A stretch of 64,000 nucleotides of DNA, from positions 1,922,001-1,986,000 of the forward strand of contig NZ_JAJEJV010000004.1 in NCBI RefSeq assembly GCF_021390675.1. The letters run 5' to 3'. Source of the stretch: Dyella sp. 2HG41-7 (lineage in GTDB: Bacteria > Pseudomonadota > Gammaproteobacteria > Xanthomonadales > Rhodanobacteraceae). Both the position numbers and the translations under genes were made by a program. Positions 18,167 through 26,035 of the stretch are shown here, piece by piece. Position 1 is the stretch's first letter; the number at the start of each line of letters is the position of its first letter. The notes under the pieces were generated by a model, which was given only the letters and a program-made list of their open reading frames with translations, ran no database searches and was not told the DNA's origin.

Positions 18167-18732
18167 GCAATTACCTCCTGCCAGGTTTCTTCCGTGTTGC
18201 AGTCGATCAACTGCTTCGCCTCGTCGTCGGAAAGAGCGATTTCAACCATGCCGATCCGTTCTTGCAGCGCTCGCAGCGATCGGTCGCGCTTGTCGGTTGC
18301 AACGATCAACGCATTCAATGCGCCTCGACTACTCGCATTCAGCCGAAGACGCATGGGCAGAACACGATTAACGAACCGCGCACACGCGGCATTGCGCTCG
18401 GCATCGAGCAAGCGTTGCAGCAACGATGCCTGCAGCCGCGGCATATCGACTGGAACGATGAGCAGATCGCCGTCGTCGCATGCCGCCGCGATGCTAGCGA
18501 TACCGCCGATGGGGCCGGCGAGAGGAACGAGATCGGCGACGCCGTGATAGTCGGGACGACTGCCGCTGACTTTCACCTCGTTCGCGCCCGCCGCTTTCAG
18601 CAGCGCGATTTGATGTTCGATCAACGGCCGCCCATGCCATGGAAGCAATGCTTTGTCGCGCCCCATGCGCGAGGAAAGCCCGCCAGCGAGCACTACGCCG
18701 ATACAGCGCGCTGGCTCAATGGCTGTGGTCAT
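18163..18732 (-). CDS. mobA: Molybdenum cofactor guanylyltransferase
   Basis: The 189-residue protein is the MobA nucleotidyltransferase. It attaches GMP to Mo-molybdopterin and so makes the MGD form used by FdsA. The GTP-binding loop VVLAGGLSSRMGRDKALLPWHGRPLIEH is textbook MobA, and VPVDMPRL carries the metal-binding Asp. The ATG at 18732 has GGAGA upstream and lies 17 bases inside the end of moaE. The reading back to 18780 lacks a ribosome site. Confidence 0.93.
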   Translation of the reverse strand: MTTAIEPARCIGVVLAGGLSSRMGRDKALLPWHGRPLIEHQIALLKAAGANEVKVSGSRPDYHGVADLVPLAGPIGGIASIAAACDDGDLLIVPVDMPRLQASLLQRLLDAERNAACARFVNRVLPMRLRLNASSRGALNALIVATDKRDRSLRALQERIGMVEIALSDDEAKQLIDCNTEETWQEVIA

Positions 18733-19222
18733 GCACGTCTCCGCGCAGGGTGGCGGCGTGTTCGGCCTCGCGTTGTTCATCGCATAACGAGCAACCTTCG
18801 CTCCAGGCGCTGTCGCCGTCGATGTAGTGTTCCTGTTTCCAGATCGGCGCTTCGTGCTTTACCGCTTCGATGGCAAGACGACAGGCGCGGAACGCTTCGT
18901 CGCGATGCGGTGTGCCGGCTGCGACGATCACGGCTACATCGCCGATGCGCAGATCGCCTTTGGCGTGCGCGATGTACAGTTTCATAGGTCCGCCGATTTC
19001 CGCGCGGGCGCGCGCATCGATCGCTTCGAAGGTGCGCAGCGCCAACGGCTCGAACAGGTCGTAGCTGATGCCGGTCACGATACGGCCGAGATTGTGCTCG
19101 CGCACTTTGCCGATAAAGATATCGATGCCGCCGAAGCGTGGATCGGAAACAAAATCCAGGGCTGTCGCAGGGTCCAGCGCCGCTTCACTTATATCGACAA
19201 CCGCTGTGTAGAGATCTGTCAT
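18716..19222 (-). CDS. moaE: Molybdopterin synthase catalytic subunit
   Basis: The 168-residue large subunit of molybdopterin synthase adds sulfur from MoaD thiocarboxylate to precursor Z (cPMP). Family text includes FIGKVREHNLGRIVTGISYDLFEPLALRTFEAI and the catalytic Lys region APIWKQEHYIDGDSAWSEG. It starts 11 bases after moaD. The His- and Cys-containing tail (CSLCDEQREAEHAATLRGDVHDHSH) is a little longer than usual and could bind a metal, but this is speculative. Confidence 0.93.
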   Translation of the reverse strand: MTDLYTAVVDISEAALDPATALDFVSDPRFGGIDIFIGKVREHNLGRIVTGISYDLFEPLALRTFEAIDARARAEIGGPMKLYIAHAKGDLRIGDVAVIVAAGTPHRDEAFRACRLAIEAVKHEAPIWKQEHYIDGDSAWSEGCSLCDEQREAEHAATLRGDVHDHSH

Positions 19223-19233
19223 GCGCGTATCTC

Positions 19234-19494
19234 TCAGCCTCCACTCACTGGCGGCAATATCGCCAGCTTTCCGTTGTCGGGAAGCGTGCGGTGGTTGTGC
19301 AGAATTTCATCGTCGCTGGCGAACGCGGAGCGTTGCACGAGGTTTGCGCTGATATGCGGAGCATGTTCTCGAAGATGCTCGCGCAACAGATCGCGCAGAG
19401 TCGCAATCGTGCACACGTCGGGTGCATCCAGTTCAATGAAACCGCGTGCGTCCGCATCGCGTAAGGCGCCGAACAAGGCGATGCGCACTTTCAT
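19234..19494 (-). CDS. moaD: Molybdopterin synthase sulfur carrier subunit
   Basis: The 86-residue ubiquitin-fold carrier ends in the required Gly-Gly (AILPPVSGG), which is thiocarboxylated and donates sulfur in MoaE. The start MKVRIALFGALRDADARG is typical. Its ATG at 19494 overlaps the moeA stop (ATGA). A longer in-frame reading to 19599 is only moeA in another frame. Confidence 0.93.
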   Translation of the reverse strand: MKVRIALFGALRDADARGFIELDAPDVCTIATLRDLLREHLREHAPHISANLVQRSAFASDDEILHNHRTLPDNGKLAILPPVSGG

Positions 19495-20741
19495 GGCGTG
19501 GCCTCGTACGGCAATGGAAATTCGAAATGACCGACGCCGTAAACATCCACCAACGCGCCGGCGAGTAGGGCATCGACGTCGGCCGGCACAACTGCCCAAG
19601 CATTGGCGTCAGCCAGCGGACGGATGCGGTAAGACTCTTGGCCGTCGAGCACCTCCACCGCAAGACGGCCTTCCGCGTCGATGTGCATGCGGCTCTTGAG
19701 GTGAAAACGCAGACGCGGTTTCTTGCTGTATGCCTTGCTCAAGGGGATGCGTCGCGGCGTTTCCGATGGAATGCCAAGCATGACTCGCAATGCCGGCTCG
19801 ACAAAGAATCGCAGGCCGACCGCCACCGCAATCGGATTGCCGGGCAATCCAAAGAGCAATACGTTGTTGGGAAGCTGGGCAAACAGCAGCGGTTTACCGG
19901 GGCGTATCGCCACTTTATGAAAGAGCGTTTTCGCACCGAGACGTTCCAGCGCTTGCGGTACGAAATCGTAGCGGCCCATCGACACAGCGCCGCTGGTGAC
20001 GATGATCTTGGCGCCCGCATTCAACGCGCGATGCAAAGCCGATTCGAACGCGACGGCATCGTCGCCCACCGTTTCGACATGCACGACTTCGGCGCCTGCC
20101 AAGGGCAGGCGCGCAGCGAGAAAGGGGCCGTTGGAATTGCGGATTTGGCCGGACGCCAAGGTTTGCGAAGGATCGTCGACCAACTCGCGCCCCGTGCAGA
20201 GCACGGCGACGCGCGGGCGCTCTGCGACCGGTACCTTCGCCACGCCAAGCGCGGCAAGCAACATGACATGTTGCGGCTGCAGAACGGTGCCGGCATCGAG
20301 CACGTTTTCGCCGCGAGCGACATCGGAACCCGCCGTGCGCACGTTTTGTCCGGATGCGACATCCGCCAATAGTCGAACGCGTGCGCCAGACGCCAATCGT
20401 TCTGTCTGCTCGACCGGAATAACGCGGTCCAGACCGTCGGGCATGCGTGCGCCAGTCATGATTTCCCACGCGCCATACTGGGCATGGCGAATGCCATCGC
20501 CGGCGGCTTGTTCACCCTCAACATCCAGTTCCGTACCGGCATGAAGCGTGGATGCACCGCGCAACGCAAAACCATCCATGGCGGAATTGTCGAACGGCGG
20601 CAAGTCGACCGCGCTGACGATAGGGGTGGCCAATACGCGACCGAGGCATGTCGCGATCGAACACTCTTCCGTGCCGCGCCTTGCGCTTGCATCGAGCACG
20701 ATGCGCAACGCCTGTTCGTAAGCGAGCGTGTCCTGACTCAT
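19491..20741 (-). CDS. moeA: Molybdopterin molybdenumtransferase
   Basis: The 416-residue MoeA inserts molybdate into adenylylated molybdopterin. The early motif PPFDNSAMDGFALR, the middle TSGAVSMGRYDFVPQALERLG and GLPGNPIAVAVGLRFFVEPALR are conserved family landmarks. The domain order (I-III then the C-terminal IV) and the length are normal. The ATG at 20741 overlaps the stop of the moaC-mogA gene, and its own stop overlaps moaD. In this operon MogA-type adenylylation comes from the fused upstream protein. Confidence 0.94.
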   Translation of the reverse strand: MSQDTLAYEQALRIVLDASARRGTEECSIATCLGRVLATPIVSAVDLPPFDNSAMDGFALRGASTLHAGTELDVEGEQAAGDGIRHAQYGAWEIMTGARMPDGLDRVIPVEQTERLASGARVRLLADVASGQNVRTAGSDVARGENVLDAGTVLQPQHVMLLAALGVAKVPVAERPRVAVLCTGRELVDDPSQTLASGQIRNSNGPFLAARLPLAGAEVVHVETVGDDAVAFESALHRALNAGAKIIVTSGAVSMGRYDFVPQALERLGAKTLFHKVAIRPGKPLLFAQLPNNVLLFGLPGNPIAVAVGLRFFVEPALRVMLGIPSETPRRIPLSKAYSKKPRLRFHLKSRMHIDAEGRLAVEVLDGQESYRIRPLADANAWAVVPADVDALLAGALVDVYGVGHFEFPLPYEATP

Positions 20742-21739
20742 CCGTGACCTCCGCCCTCGGCCATGCTCAATGCATGCGCGAGGATCGGCGCAAGGATATC
20801 CATGCCTTGCGCCACCGCTTTGGCGCTACCGGGTAGCGCGATGATCAGCGTGGTGCCGACCAGCACGGCGCTTGCGCGGCTAAGCCAGGCCATCGTGGTG
20901 TGCTGGCTGCTTTCGCTGCGGAAAAGCTCGCCGATACCGTCGATGTGTCGATCCGCGATCATTTCCAACGCTTCGGGCGTGCGGTCGCGCGGACCAAGGC
21001 CGGTGCCACCCGTGCAGAGAATCAAGCGCATGCCGACGGAAGAAAGTTGCAGCAGGCGCGCGGCGAGCGGTTCCGGATCGTCGGGACGCAATTCCGCATC
21101 GTCCACGACCGCGCCGAGTTCGCGCAGGCGTTCCACCAACAGTGGACCTGCGGTGTCCGTGTAATCGCCGCGGCTGGCGCGATCGCTGAGCGTGATGACA
21201 GCCGCGGTGATGGTATCCAGCTTGGCCATCGCGCGCGGTTTGTAGTGATCGCGCTCCGCTTCGCTCATGCCTTCCGGATGCATCCACAAGCCTTTTTTGC
21301 CGCCTTCTTTGAAAAGCAAACGCACGCCGCCATAAGACAGTGCAGGTTCCACCGGCTTAGTCAGATCGTAAAGCGTAAGTAACGCCGCACTGACGCCCGC
21401 GAGCGCTTCCATCTCGACGCCGGTGCGCGCAAATGTCGCGACTTCACAATACACGCGAATCGCATGGCGCTCGTCGATCGGCTCGCAACGCAGATTGATG
21501 TATTCCAACGGCAGCGGATGGCAAAGCGGCATCAGTTGTGATGCGTTCTTTGCGCCTTGCAGCCCAGCGATTTCCGCCATGGTGATGGCGTCGCCTTTGG
21601 GTAGGCGGCGTTCGACGATTTGCGCAAAGGCTGATGCACCTGCGCTCAATTCTCCGACTGCCACAGCGCGACGTGCAGTTACGCGTTTATGGCGCACATC
21701 CGCCATATGAAAGTGGGCGCGTTCCTCGCGCTCGTGCAT
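20738..21739 (-). CDS. moaCB: Bifunctional MoaC-MogA/MoaB fusion
   Basis: The protein has 333 residues. Residues 1-160 are MoaC (cyclic pyranopterin monophosphate synthase accessory step) with LQGAKNASQLMPLCHPLPL and TGVEMEALAGVSAALLTLYDLTKP, including the Asp-x-x-Lys of the active site. Residues about 175-333 are a MogA/MoaB adenylyltransferase domain with ITLSDRASRGDYTDTAGPLL and LCTGGTGLGPRDRTPEAL. The fusion joins the second step and the adenylylation step of cofactor synthesis. It starts three bases after the moaA stop and overlaps moeA. Such fusions are known in several proteobacteria. The joint near residue 165 has no extra linker domain. Confidence 0.93.
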   Translation of the reverse strand: MHEREERAHFHMADVRHKRVTARRAVAVGELSAGASAFAQIVERRLPKGDAITMAEIAGLQGAKNASQLMPLCHPLPLEYINLRCEPIDERHAIRVYCEVATFARTGVEMEALAGVSAALLTLYDLTKPVEPALSYGGVRLLFKEGGKKGLWMHPEGMSEAERDHYKPRAMAKLDTITAAVITLSDRASRGDYTDTAGPLLVERLRELGAVVDDAELRPDDPEPLAARLLQLSSVGMRLILCTGGTGLGPRDRTPEALEMIADRHIDGIGELFRSESSQHTTMAWLSRASAVLVGTTLIIALPGSAKAVAQGMDILAPILAHALSMAEGGGHG

Positions 21740-21742
21740 GGA

Positions 21743-22726
21743 TCAGCCTCCGGTAGACGCAAGATGAGGAGTAATGCCGGTGCGGCCTTCGTGCAGGAAA
21801 TGTCCTTGCTCTTTGCGGCCGATCTGACCGCCGATGGCGCGCACCAGGTCGTCGATCTGATCGTCCGACTGGAGCAGCGGGCGCAGCGGGATGCCGAATT
21901 CGCCGAACAGGCACAAACGCAAGTCACCTGTTGCGGTGACGCGCAGGCGATTGCAACCTGCACAGAAATCTTTGGAGTAGGGCGCAATGATGCCGATGCG
22001 GCCGGCGTAATCCGGGTGACGGTATTCGCGTGCGGGACCGGCGTCGACGGCGCGTGGAAGTGCTTGCCAACCCGATTCGAGCAATTGCGTTTCCAGCGTT
22101 TCGGCGCGCACGTGGTGATCGCGGAAGAACGGCAGGTTGTCGCCGGTTTGCATCAGTTCGATAAAGCGCACGCCGACGCGCCGATCGCGCAAATAATCCA
22201 GCCATTCCGGCAATGCGTTGTCGTTCACATCGCGCAACAGCACTGCATTGAGCTTGACCGATGATAAGCCGGCCTCCAGCGCCATATCGACGCCGTGCAA
22301 GATATCGTCGAGCCGATCATGACCGGTAATGCGCGCAAACGTGGCGCGATCGAGACTGTCGACGCTGACGTTGATGGTGTTGAGGCCAGCATCCATCCAC
22401 TCGTGCAGTCGGCGGGTGAGCAGGCTGCCGTTGGTGGTCATGGCGAGTTTGGTGATGCCGGGTACCGCAGCGGCAGTGCGTAGAATCTCGGTGAGATCGT
22501 GACGCACGCTGGGTTCGCCGCCGGTGATGCGCAGCTTGTGCATGCCCATTTCGGTGAAGCCACGGAGCAGGCGCGTTATTTCCGGCAGGGAAAGCGCGGA
22601 CGGCGCTTTCGTATCCGCGTGATAGCCGTGCGGCAAGCAGTACGTGCAACGGAAATTGCACGCAGGGATCACCGACAAGCGTAAATACGGAAACCGGCGG
22701 CCATAGCGGTCTGCCAGCGGGGACAT
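21743..22726 (-). CDS. moaA: GTP 3',8-cyclase (radical SAM)
   Basis: The 327-residue MoaA starts cofactor synthesis from GTP. The radical-SAM cluster is Cys23, Cys27 and Cys30 (CNFRCTYC). The second C-terminal [4Fe-4S] site is seen in FCAGCNRLRVTATGDLRLCL. The protein ends in the conserved Gly-Gly, which is catalytically important in this family. The ATG at 22726 has AAGGAG upstream, so the longer reading to 22756 is not used. It is the first gene of a ten-gene operon, and a structured leader with the features of a Moco riboswitch precedes it. Confidence 0.95.
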   Translation of the reverse strand: MSPLADRYGRRFPYLRLSVIPACNFRCTYCLPHGYHADTKAPSALSLPEITRLLRGFTEMGMHKLRITGGEPSVRHDLTEILRTAAAVPGITKLAMTTNGSLLTRRLHEWMDAGLNTINVSVDSLDRATFARITGHDRLDDILHGVDMALEAGLSSVKLNAVLLRDVNDNALPEWLDYLRDRRVGVRFIELMQTGDNLPFFRDHHVRAETLETQLLESGWQALPRAVDAGPAREYRHPDYAGRIGIIAPYSKDFCAGCNRLRVTATGDLRLCLFGEFGIPLRPLLQSDDQIDDLVRAIGGQIGRKEQGHFLHEGRTGITPHLASTGG

Positions 22727-22745
22727 GTTTTTGCTCCTTTCCAAG

Positions 22746-22842
22746 CCGGGAGGCAAACGCGTTTCCGCGCTTACCCTGGTGATCTTCGATCACGGACGCC
22801 AAGCCGTAGTCCCTTGCGGGAACCGTAGGCCGGACGCCTCGG
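22746..22842 (-). promoter_or_regulatory. Candidate Moco riboswitch upstream of moaA
   Basis: Read on the minus strand, an outer stem pairs GAGGC near 22840 with GCCTC in GCCTCCCGG (22746-22754), which sits just before the moaA ribosome site. Inside are three hairpins: TTCCC-GCAA-GGGA, GTGATC-GAA-GATCAC, and CGCG-GAAA-CGCG with a GNRA tetraloop. A multi-hairpin RNA with a GNRA loop and a 3' CCUCCCGG segment next to moaA agrees with my memory of the Moco RNA motif. The closing arm near AAGGAG suggests control of translation initiation by cofactor level. No covariance search was possible. Confidence 0.6.
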
Positions 22843-22849
22843 AGTTGTG

Positions 22850-22888
22850 GTTACAACGCATTGTAACTATCCCCGGATTAGGGGGATA
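22850..22888. promoter_or_regulatory. Two adjacent palindromes upstream of the moaA leader
   Basis: The first is GTTACAA-CGCA-TTGTAAC (22850-22867), perfect with seven-base arms. It abuts a second, TATCCCC-N7-GGGGATA (22868-22888), also with perfect seven-base arms. They lie just upstream of the candidate riboswitch, where the promoter should be. Binding sites for a dimeric regulator such as ModE, or for an oxygen or nitrate regulator, are possible, but neither matches a consensus I can state with confidence. Confidence 0.5.
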
Positions 22889-22982
22889 CGTCCATGAGAT
22901 TTTGAACAGATTGAACGCTTTAACGCCATCAGATCGGGCTTATCTTCTCCGTACTGCCTAAAACGCCGAATTTGACGTTCGC

Positions 22983-25142
22983 TCAGTTGTTTCGGATATC
23001 CCGCGCCACGCTGGCCAGCCGATCCCGATGGGCCTGGATCAAGCTAAGCTGACCGAGCACCAAACGCGCCGTTTCGTCGTTTATGCCGTTTGCGTGCGGC
23101 GTCATGCTTTTTTCGGCCTCGTCGTCCGGTGACGAGACGGGTGTCGTGGCTAGCAGGGTATCGGCCAGGTACTCCAACTGGGTCACGATCAGGTTGCCGG
23201 CCAGCGTCACGGTGTCGCGTGCTTGCGCGCTTTCAATCTCTTGCCGATGCGCGCCCAGTGCGGAAATATGCCCCAGCATGGTGTGGGCGATGGTCAGAAA
23301 GCGCAGCAGATCCTCATGGTTTCGACGTTGTCTGCCCGGCTCGCGCAGCATATTGGCGAGCATTCCGCTGAGCGTGGCATCGGCGTTGTGCGCTTCGCGT
23401 CGTGCGATGCGATAAGCAAGATCGTCGCGCTTACCGTGCACGTATTGGGCGATGATTTGTTGCAGATAGCGGGCATCATTGCGCAGCGTGTTGGCGAGCA
23501 CCTGATCGAGTTGGCGACCCTGCCAGTCCGGCAACACAAGATAGATCGCCAACGCCGAGATGGCGGCGCCGATCAGGGTGTCGAGCAGTCGCGGCCACAT
23601 CACTTCGTAACCGTTGCCCGCTTCGTTGAAGCAAAGCACGACGAACACGGTGATGGACACGGTGGCAAGTGTGTAACGCCGCAATCGCGCTGCGAAAAAG
23701 ATCACGGCCGAAAGCACGATCAGCAACCATTGCCAGGGCGTTGCGGGCAGCAGATGCAAAACGGCCCAACCAAGAACCACGCCCATCACGGTGCCCGATA
23801 TGCGTTGCAGCATGCGTGCGAGCGTGGCGCCGTAACTTGGCTGGCAAATTAGCAGCGTAGTTAGAAGAATCCAGTAACCGTGACGCATATGTCCGATATG
23901 CAAGACGGCATAGCCGGCCATCAATGCCACGGCAAGGCGAACCGCATGCCGGAATCGCGACGACCGTGTCGTAAGCTGGATGGTGACGCGATCCCATGCT
24001 TCGCGCAGCGATTGCGGTCCTGGGTTTTGCAATGCGCTTTCGTTGTTGTCCAGCGGGGCGGTCGGGGCGCCTTCATTGTCCAGTAGCGTTTGAATGGCCC
24101 CGATGTTACGCAGCAGTGCGTCGAGCGAACGGAGAAGTTGTTCGGAGGTTTGCGACGCGCCGCGCACGGCATAAATAGCCGCGCGTAAATCGTTCTGCGC
24201 GGCGTGCAAATCGGTGGCGTTTGGCAGTGACGTGCGCAACCGCAGCGCGTGGGCTTGTTCGCGACACTGTTGGGCTTGCAGGCGCAACATGTGCTCGCAG
24301 CGAAACAGCACATCGCTGTGATAGAACGCGTCGGCCAGCTCCGGGTACGGATAATGCGAGGAACTGATGCGTTCGTGGATGTCTTGCGCTTTGAAATAGA
24401 GCTGTAGACGCGCCGCGGTAGCGCCGCGAGGGCGGCGCATGCCGATGCGATCGATCAGCACGATGCGCGTATCGTTCAGCGCATCGACCACTTGCTCGTT
24501 CTGCATCGCCAGCGTCAGCAGCAGCGCATCGCGGTCGATCCCCTGTACCGGGGTAAAGAGCGCCGATTTGGTTTCCAAATAGTCGCCCAAGGCGTCGAAG
24601 ACGCGGGCGAGCGCGTGTCGCACGGCGAGTTGCGGCGACAGCACGCTCCACAGCAGCGAAAGTGCGCCATACCAGGCGGCGCCGGCGAGCAATTGCATGG
24701 GTTCGCTAAGCGGGTTTGTCAGTGGCGCCGGCTGGTCCGCGCCGAGCATGGTGTAGATGGCAAGGATCAGCGTGCCGCCTGCGATCGTGGCGTATCGCGG
24801 GCTCACCGAACCCAGCATCACCAACACGAACGTGATGACCGGCATCGCGACGGCAAAGGCCAGCGGGTGAGGCTGTAGCCATTCGACGGCGAACGCGACG
24901 CCGGCAAAGCAAAACAAGGTGATAAGCAGGGCGCCGAAGCGGCTGCGCCAATGATCCTCGGTCTCGGCGAGCGCACAGGCGATGACGCCCAGCATCGCAG
25001 GAACCGTGGCCGCCACATGATCGCGCCAGAGGCAAAACACGATGACCCCGCCCAGCGCGAGCAACACGCGCTGGCATTCGGCAAGCCGATCCGAGCCGCG
25101 TAAACGGCGCCAATAGTGGAGTAGGGAGATGCTGGAGGGCAT
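22983..25142 (-). CDS. FUSC-family inner-membrane protein (YccS/aromatic acid exporter-like)
   Basis: The 719-residue protein has two clusters of about five or six membrane helices. The first is at residues 20-170 and the second at about 395-530. A cytoplasmic region of about 220 residues separates them and a charged tail follows. The second cluster contains RHAVRLAVALMAGYAVLHIGHMRHGYWILLTTLLICQPSYGATLARMLQRISGTVMGVVLGW, highly typical of FUSC/YccS proteins. Members are proposed exporters of aromatic acids or other small molecules; the substrate is unknown here. It is encoded upstream of, and in the same direction as, the molybdenum operon, with 256 bases between that hold the leader and palindromes. 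It is therefore probably a separate transcript. Confidence 0.85.
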   Translation of the reverse strand: MPSSISLLHYWRRLRGSDRLAECQRVLLALGGVIVFCLWRDHVAATVPAMLGVIACALAETEDHWRSRFGALLITLFCFAGVAFAVEWLQPHPLAFAVAMPVITFVLVMLGSVSPRYATIAGGTLILAIYTMLGADQPAPLTNPLSEPMQLLAGAAWYGALSLLWSVLSPQLAVRHALARVFDALGDYLETKSALFTPVQGIDRDALLLTLAMQNEQVVDALNDTRIVLIDRIGMRRPRGATAARLQLYFKAQDIHERISSSHYPYPELADAFYHSDVLFRCEHMLRLQAQQCREQAHALRLRTSLPNATDLHAAQNDLRAAIYAVRGASQTSEQLLRSLDALLRNIGAIQTLLDNEGAPTAPLDNNESALQNPGPQSLREAWDRVTIQLTTRSSRFRHAVRLAVALMAGYAVLHIGHMRHGYWILLTTLLICQPSYGATLARMLQRISGTVMGVVLGWAVLHLLPATPWQWLLIVLSAVIFFAARLRRYTLATVSITVFVVLCFNEAGNGYEVMWPRLLDTLIGAAISALAIYLVLPDWQGRQLDQVLANTLRNDARYLQQIIAQYVHGKRDDLAYRIARREAHNADATLSGMLANMLREPGRQRRNHEDLLRFLTIAHTMLGHISALGAHRQEIESAQARDTVTLAGNLIVTQLEYLADTLLATTPVSSPDDEAEKSMTPHANGINDETARLVLGQLSLIQAHRDRLASVARDIRNN

Positions 25143-25264
25143 GGGGCAAGCTTACATGCTGCTTCGCACCATTTTAGCCCTGCGCGAGGTGAATGGGGTC
25201 ACATGATGCGCATTGCTCTGCGGGCATGGGTTAGATTGATGCTTCCTCATCGTCATCAATCCCC

Positions 25265-26035
25265 ATGCCGACCACCAACAACGCCTCCTCCGAAGCGTTC
25301 GAGCTATGTGGCGTCAGCAAGCGCTATGGCACGTTTACGGCGCTGGACAACGTCTCGCTGCGCTTTCCCACTGGCCATACGGTGGCGCTGATCGGTAGTA
25401 GTGGTTCCGGCAAATCGACCCTGCTGCGCATGCTGCTCGGTCTGGAATGGCCGGATAGCGGCGAGGTTCGCGTGGATGGACAGGTACTTGAGCCCGCGCA
25501 GGTGCTGTCGCTGCGCCGGCGGGTCGGTTACGTGATTCAGGAAGGCGGTTTGTTTCCGCATCTGACGGCGCTGGGTAACTTGGCGTTATTGCCGCATCAC
25601 CTGGGGTGGAGCAAGGGCCGCATTCGTCAGCGTGCGGAAGAATTGTCTGCGCTGACCCACCTGCCATCAAGCGTATTGGAGCGTTATCCGGTGGAGTTGT
25701 CAGGCGGCCAGCGCCAGCGCGTCGCGTTGATGCGCGGACTGATGCTCAACCCCGATGCGTTGCTGCTGGACGAGCCGCTGGGCGCGCTCGATCCGATAGT
25801 CCGGCACGAATTGCAGGATGAGTTGAAAGCCATCTTCGAGCAGTTGGGGAAAACCGTCGTCGTGGTTACGCACGATATTGCCGAAGCGGCGTGGTTCGCC
25901 GATCGCATCGTGCTGATGCGTCACGGCAAGGTCGTGCAGGACGGCCGATTGAAAGATCTTTGCGAGCATCCTGCTGATCCGTTCGTTACACGTTTCGTGG
26001 AAGCGCCTCGCACCTTGCGAGGGTTATCGCCATGA
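25265..26035 (+). CDS. Osmoprotectant (glycine betaine/choline-type) ABC transporter ATPase
   Basis: The 256-residue ATPase has Walker A IGSSGSGKS, the signature SGGQRQR, Walker B ALLLDEPLGALDP and the switch VVVTHD. Overall text (CGVSKRYGTFTALDNVSLRFPTGH, ALMRGLMLNPDALLLDEPLGALDPIVRHELQDEL) fits the OpuCA/YehX branch but without the C-terminal CBS domains. The protein therefore lacks the ionic-strength sensor found in OpuA-type ATPases. Its stop overlaps the next gene by ATGA (26032-26035), so the two form one importer operon. Confidence 0.87.
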   Translation: MPTTNNASSEAFELCGVSKRYGTFTALDNVSLRFPTGHTVALIGSSGSGKSTLLRMLLGLEWPDSGEVRVDGQVLEPAQVLSLRRRVGYVIQEGGLFPHLTALGNLALLPHHLGWSKGRIRQRAEELSALTHLPSSVLERYPVELSGGQRQRVALMRGLMLNPDALLLDEPLGALDPIVRHELQDELKAIFEQLGKTVVVVTHDIAEAAWFADRIVLMRHGKVVQDGRLKDLCEHPADPFVTRFVEAPRTLRGLSP

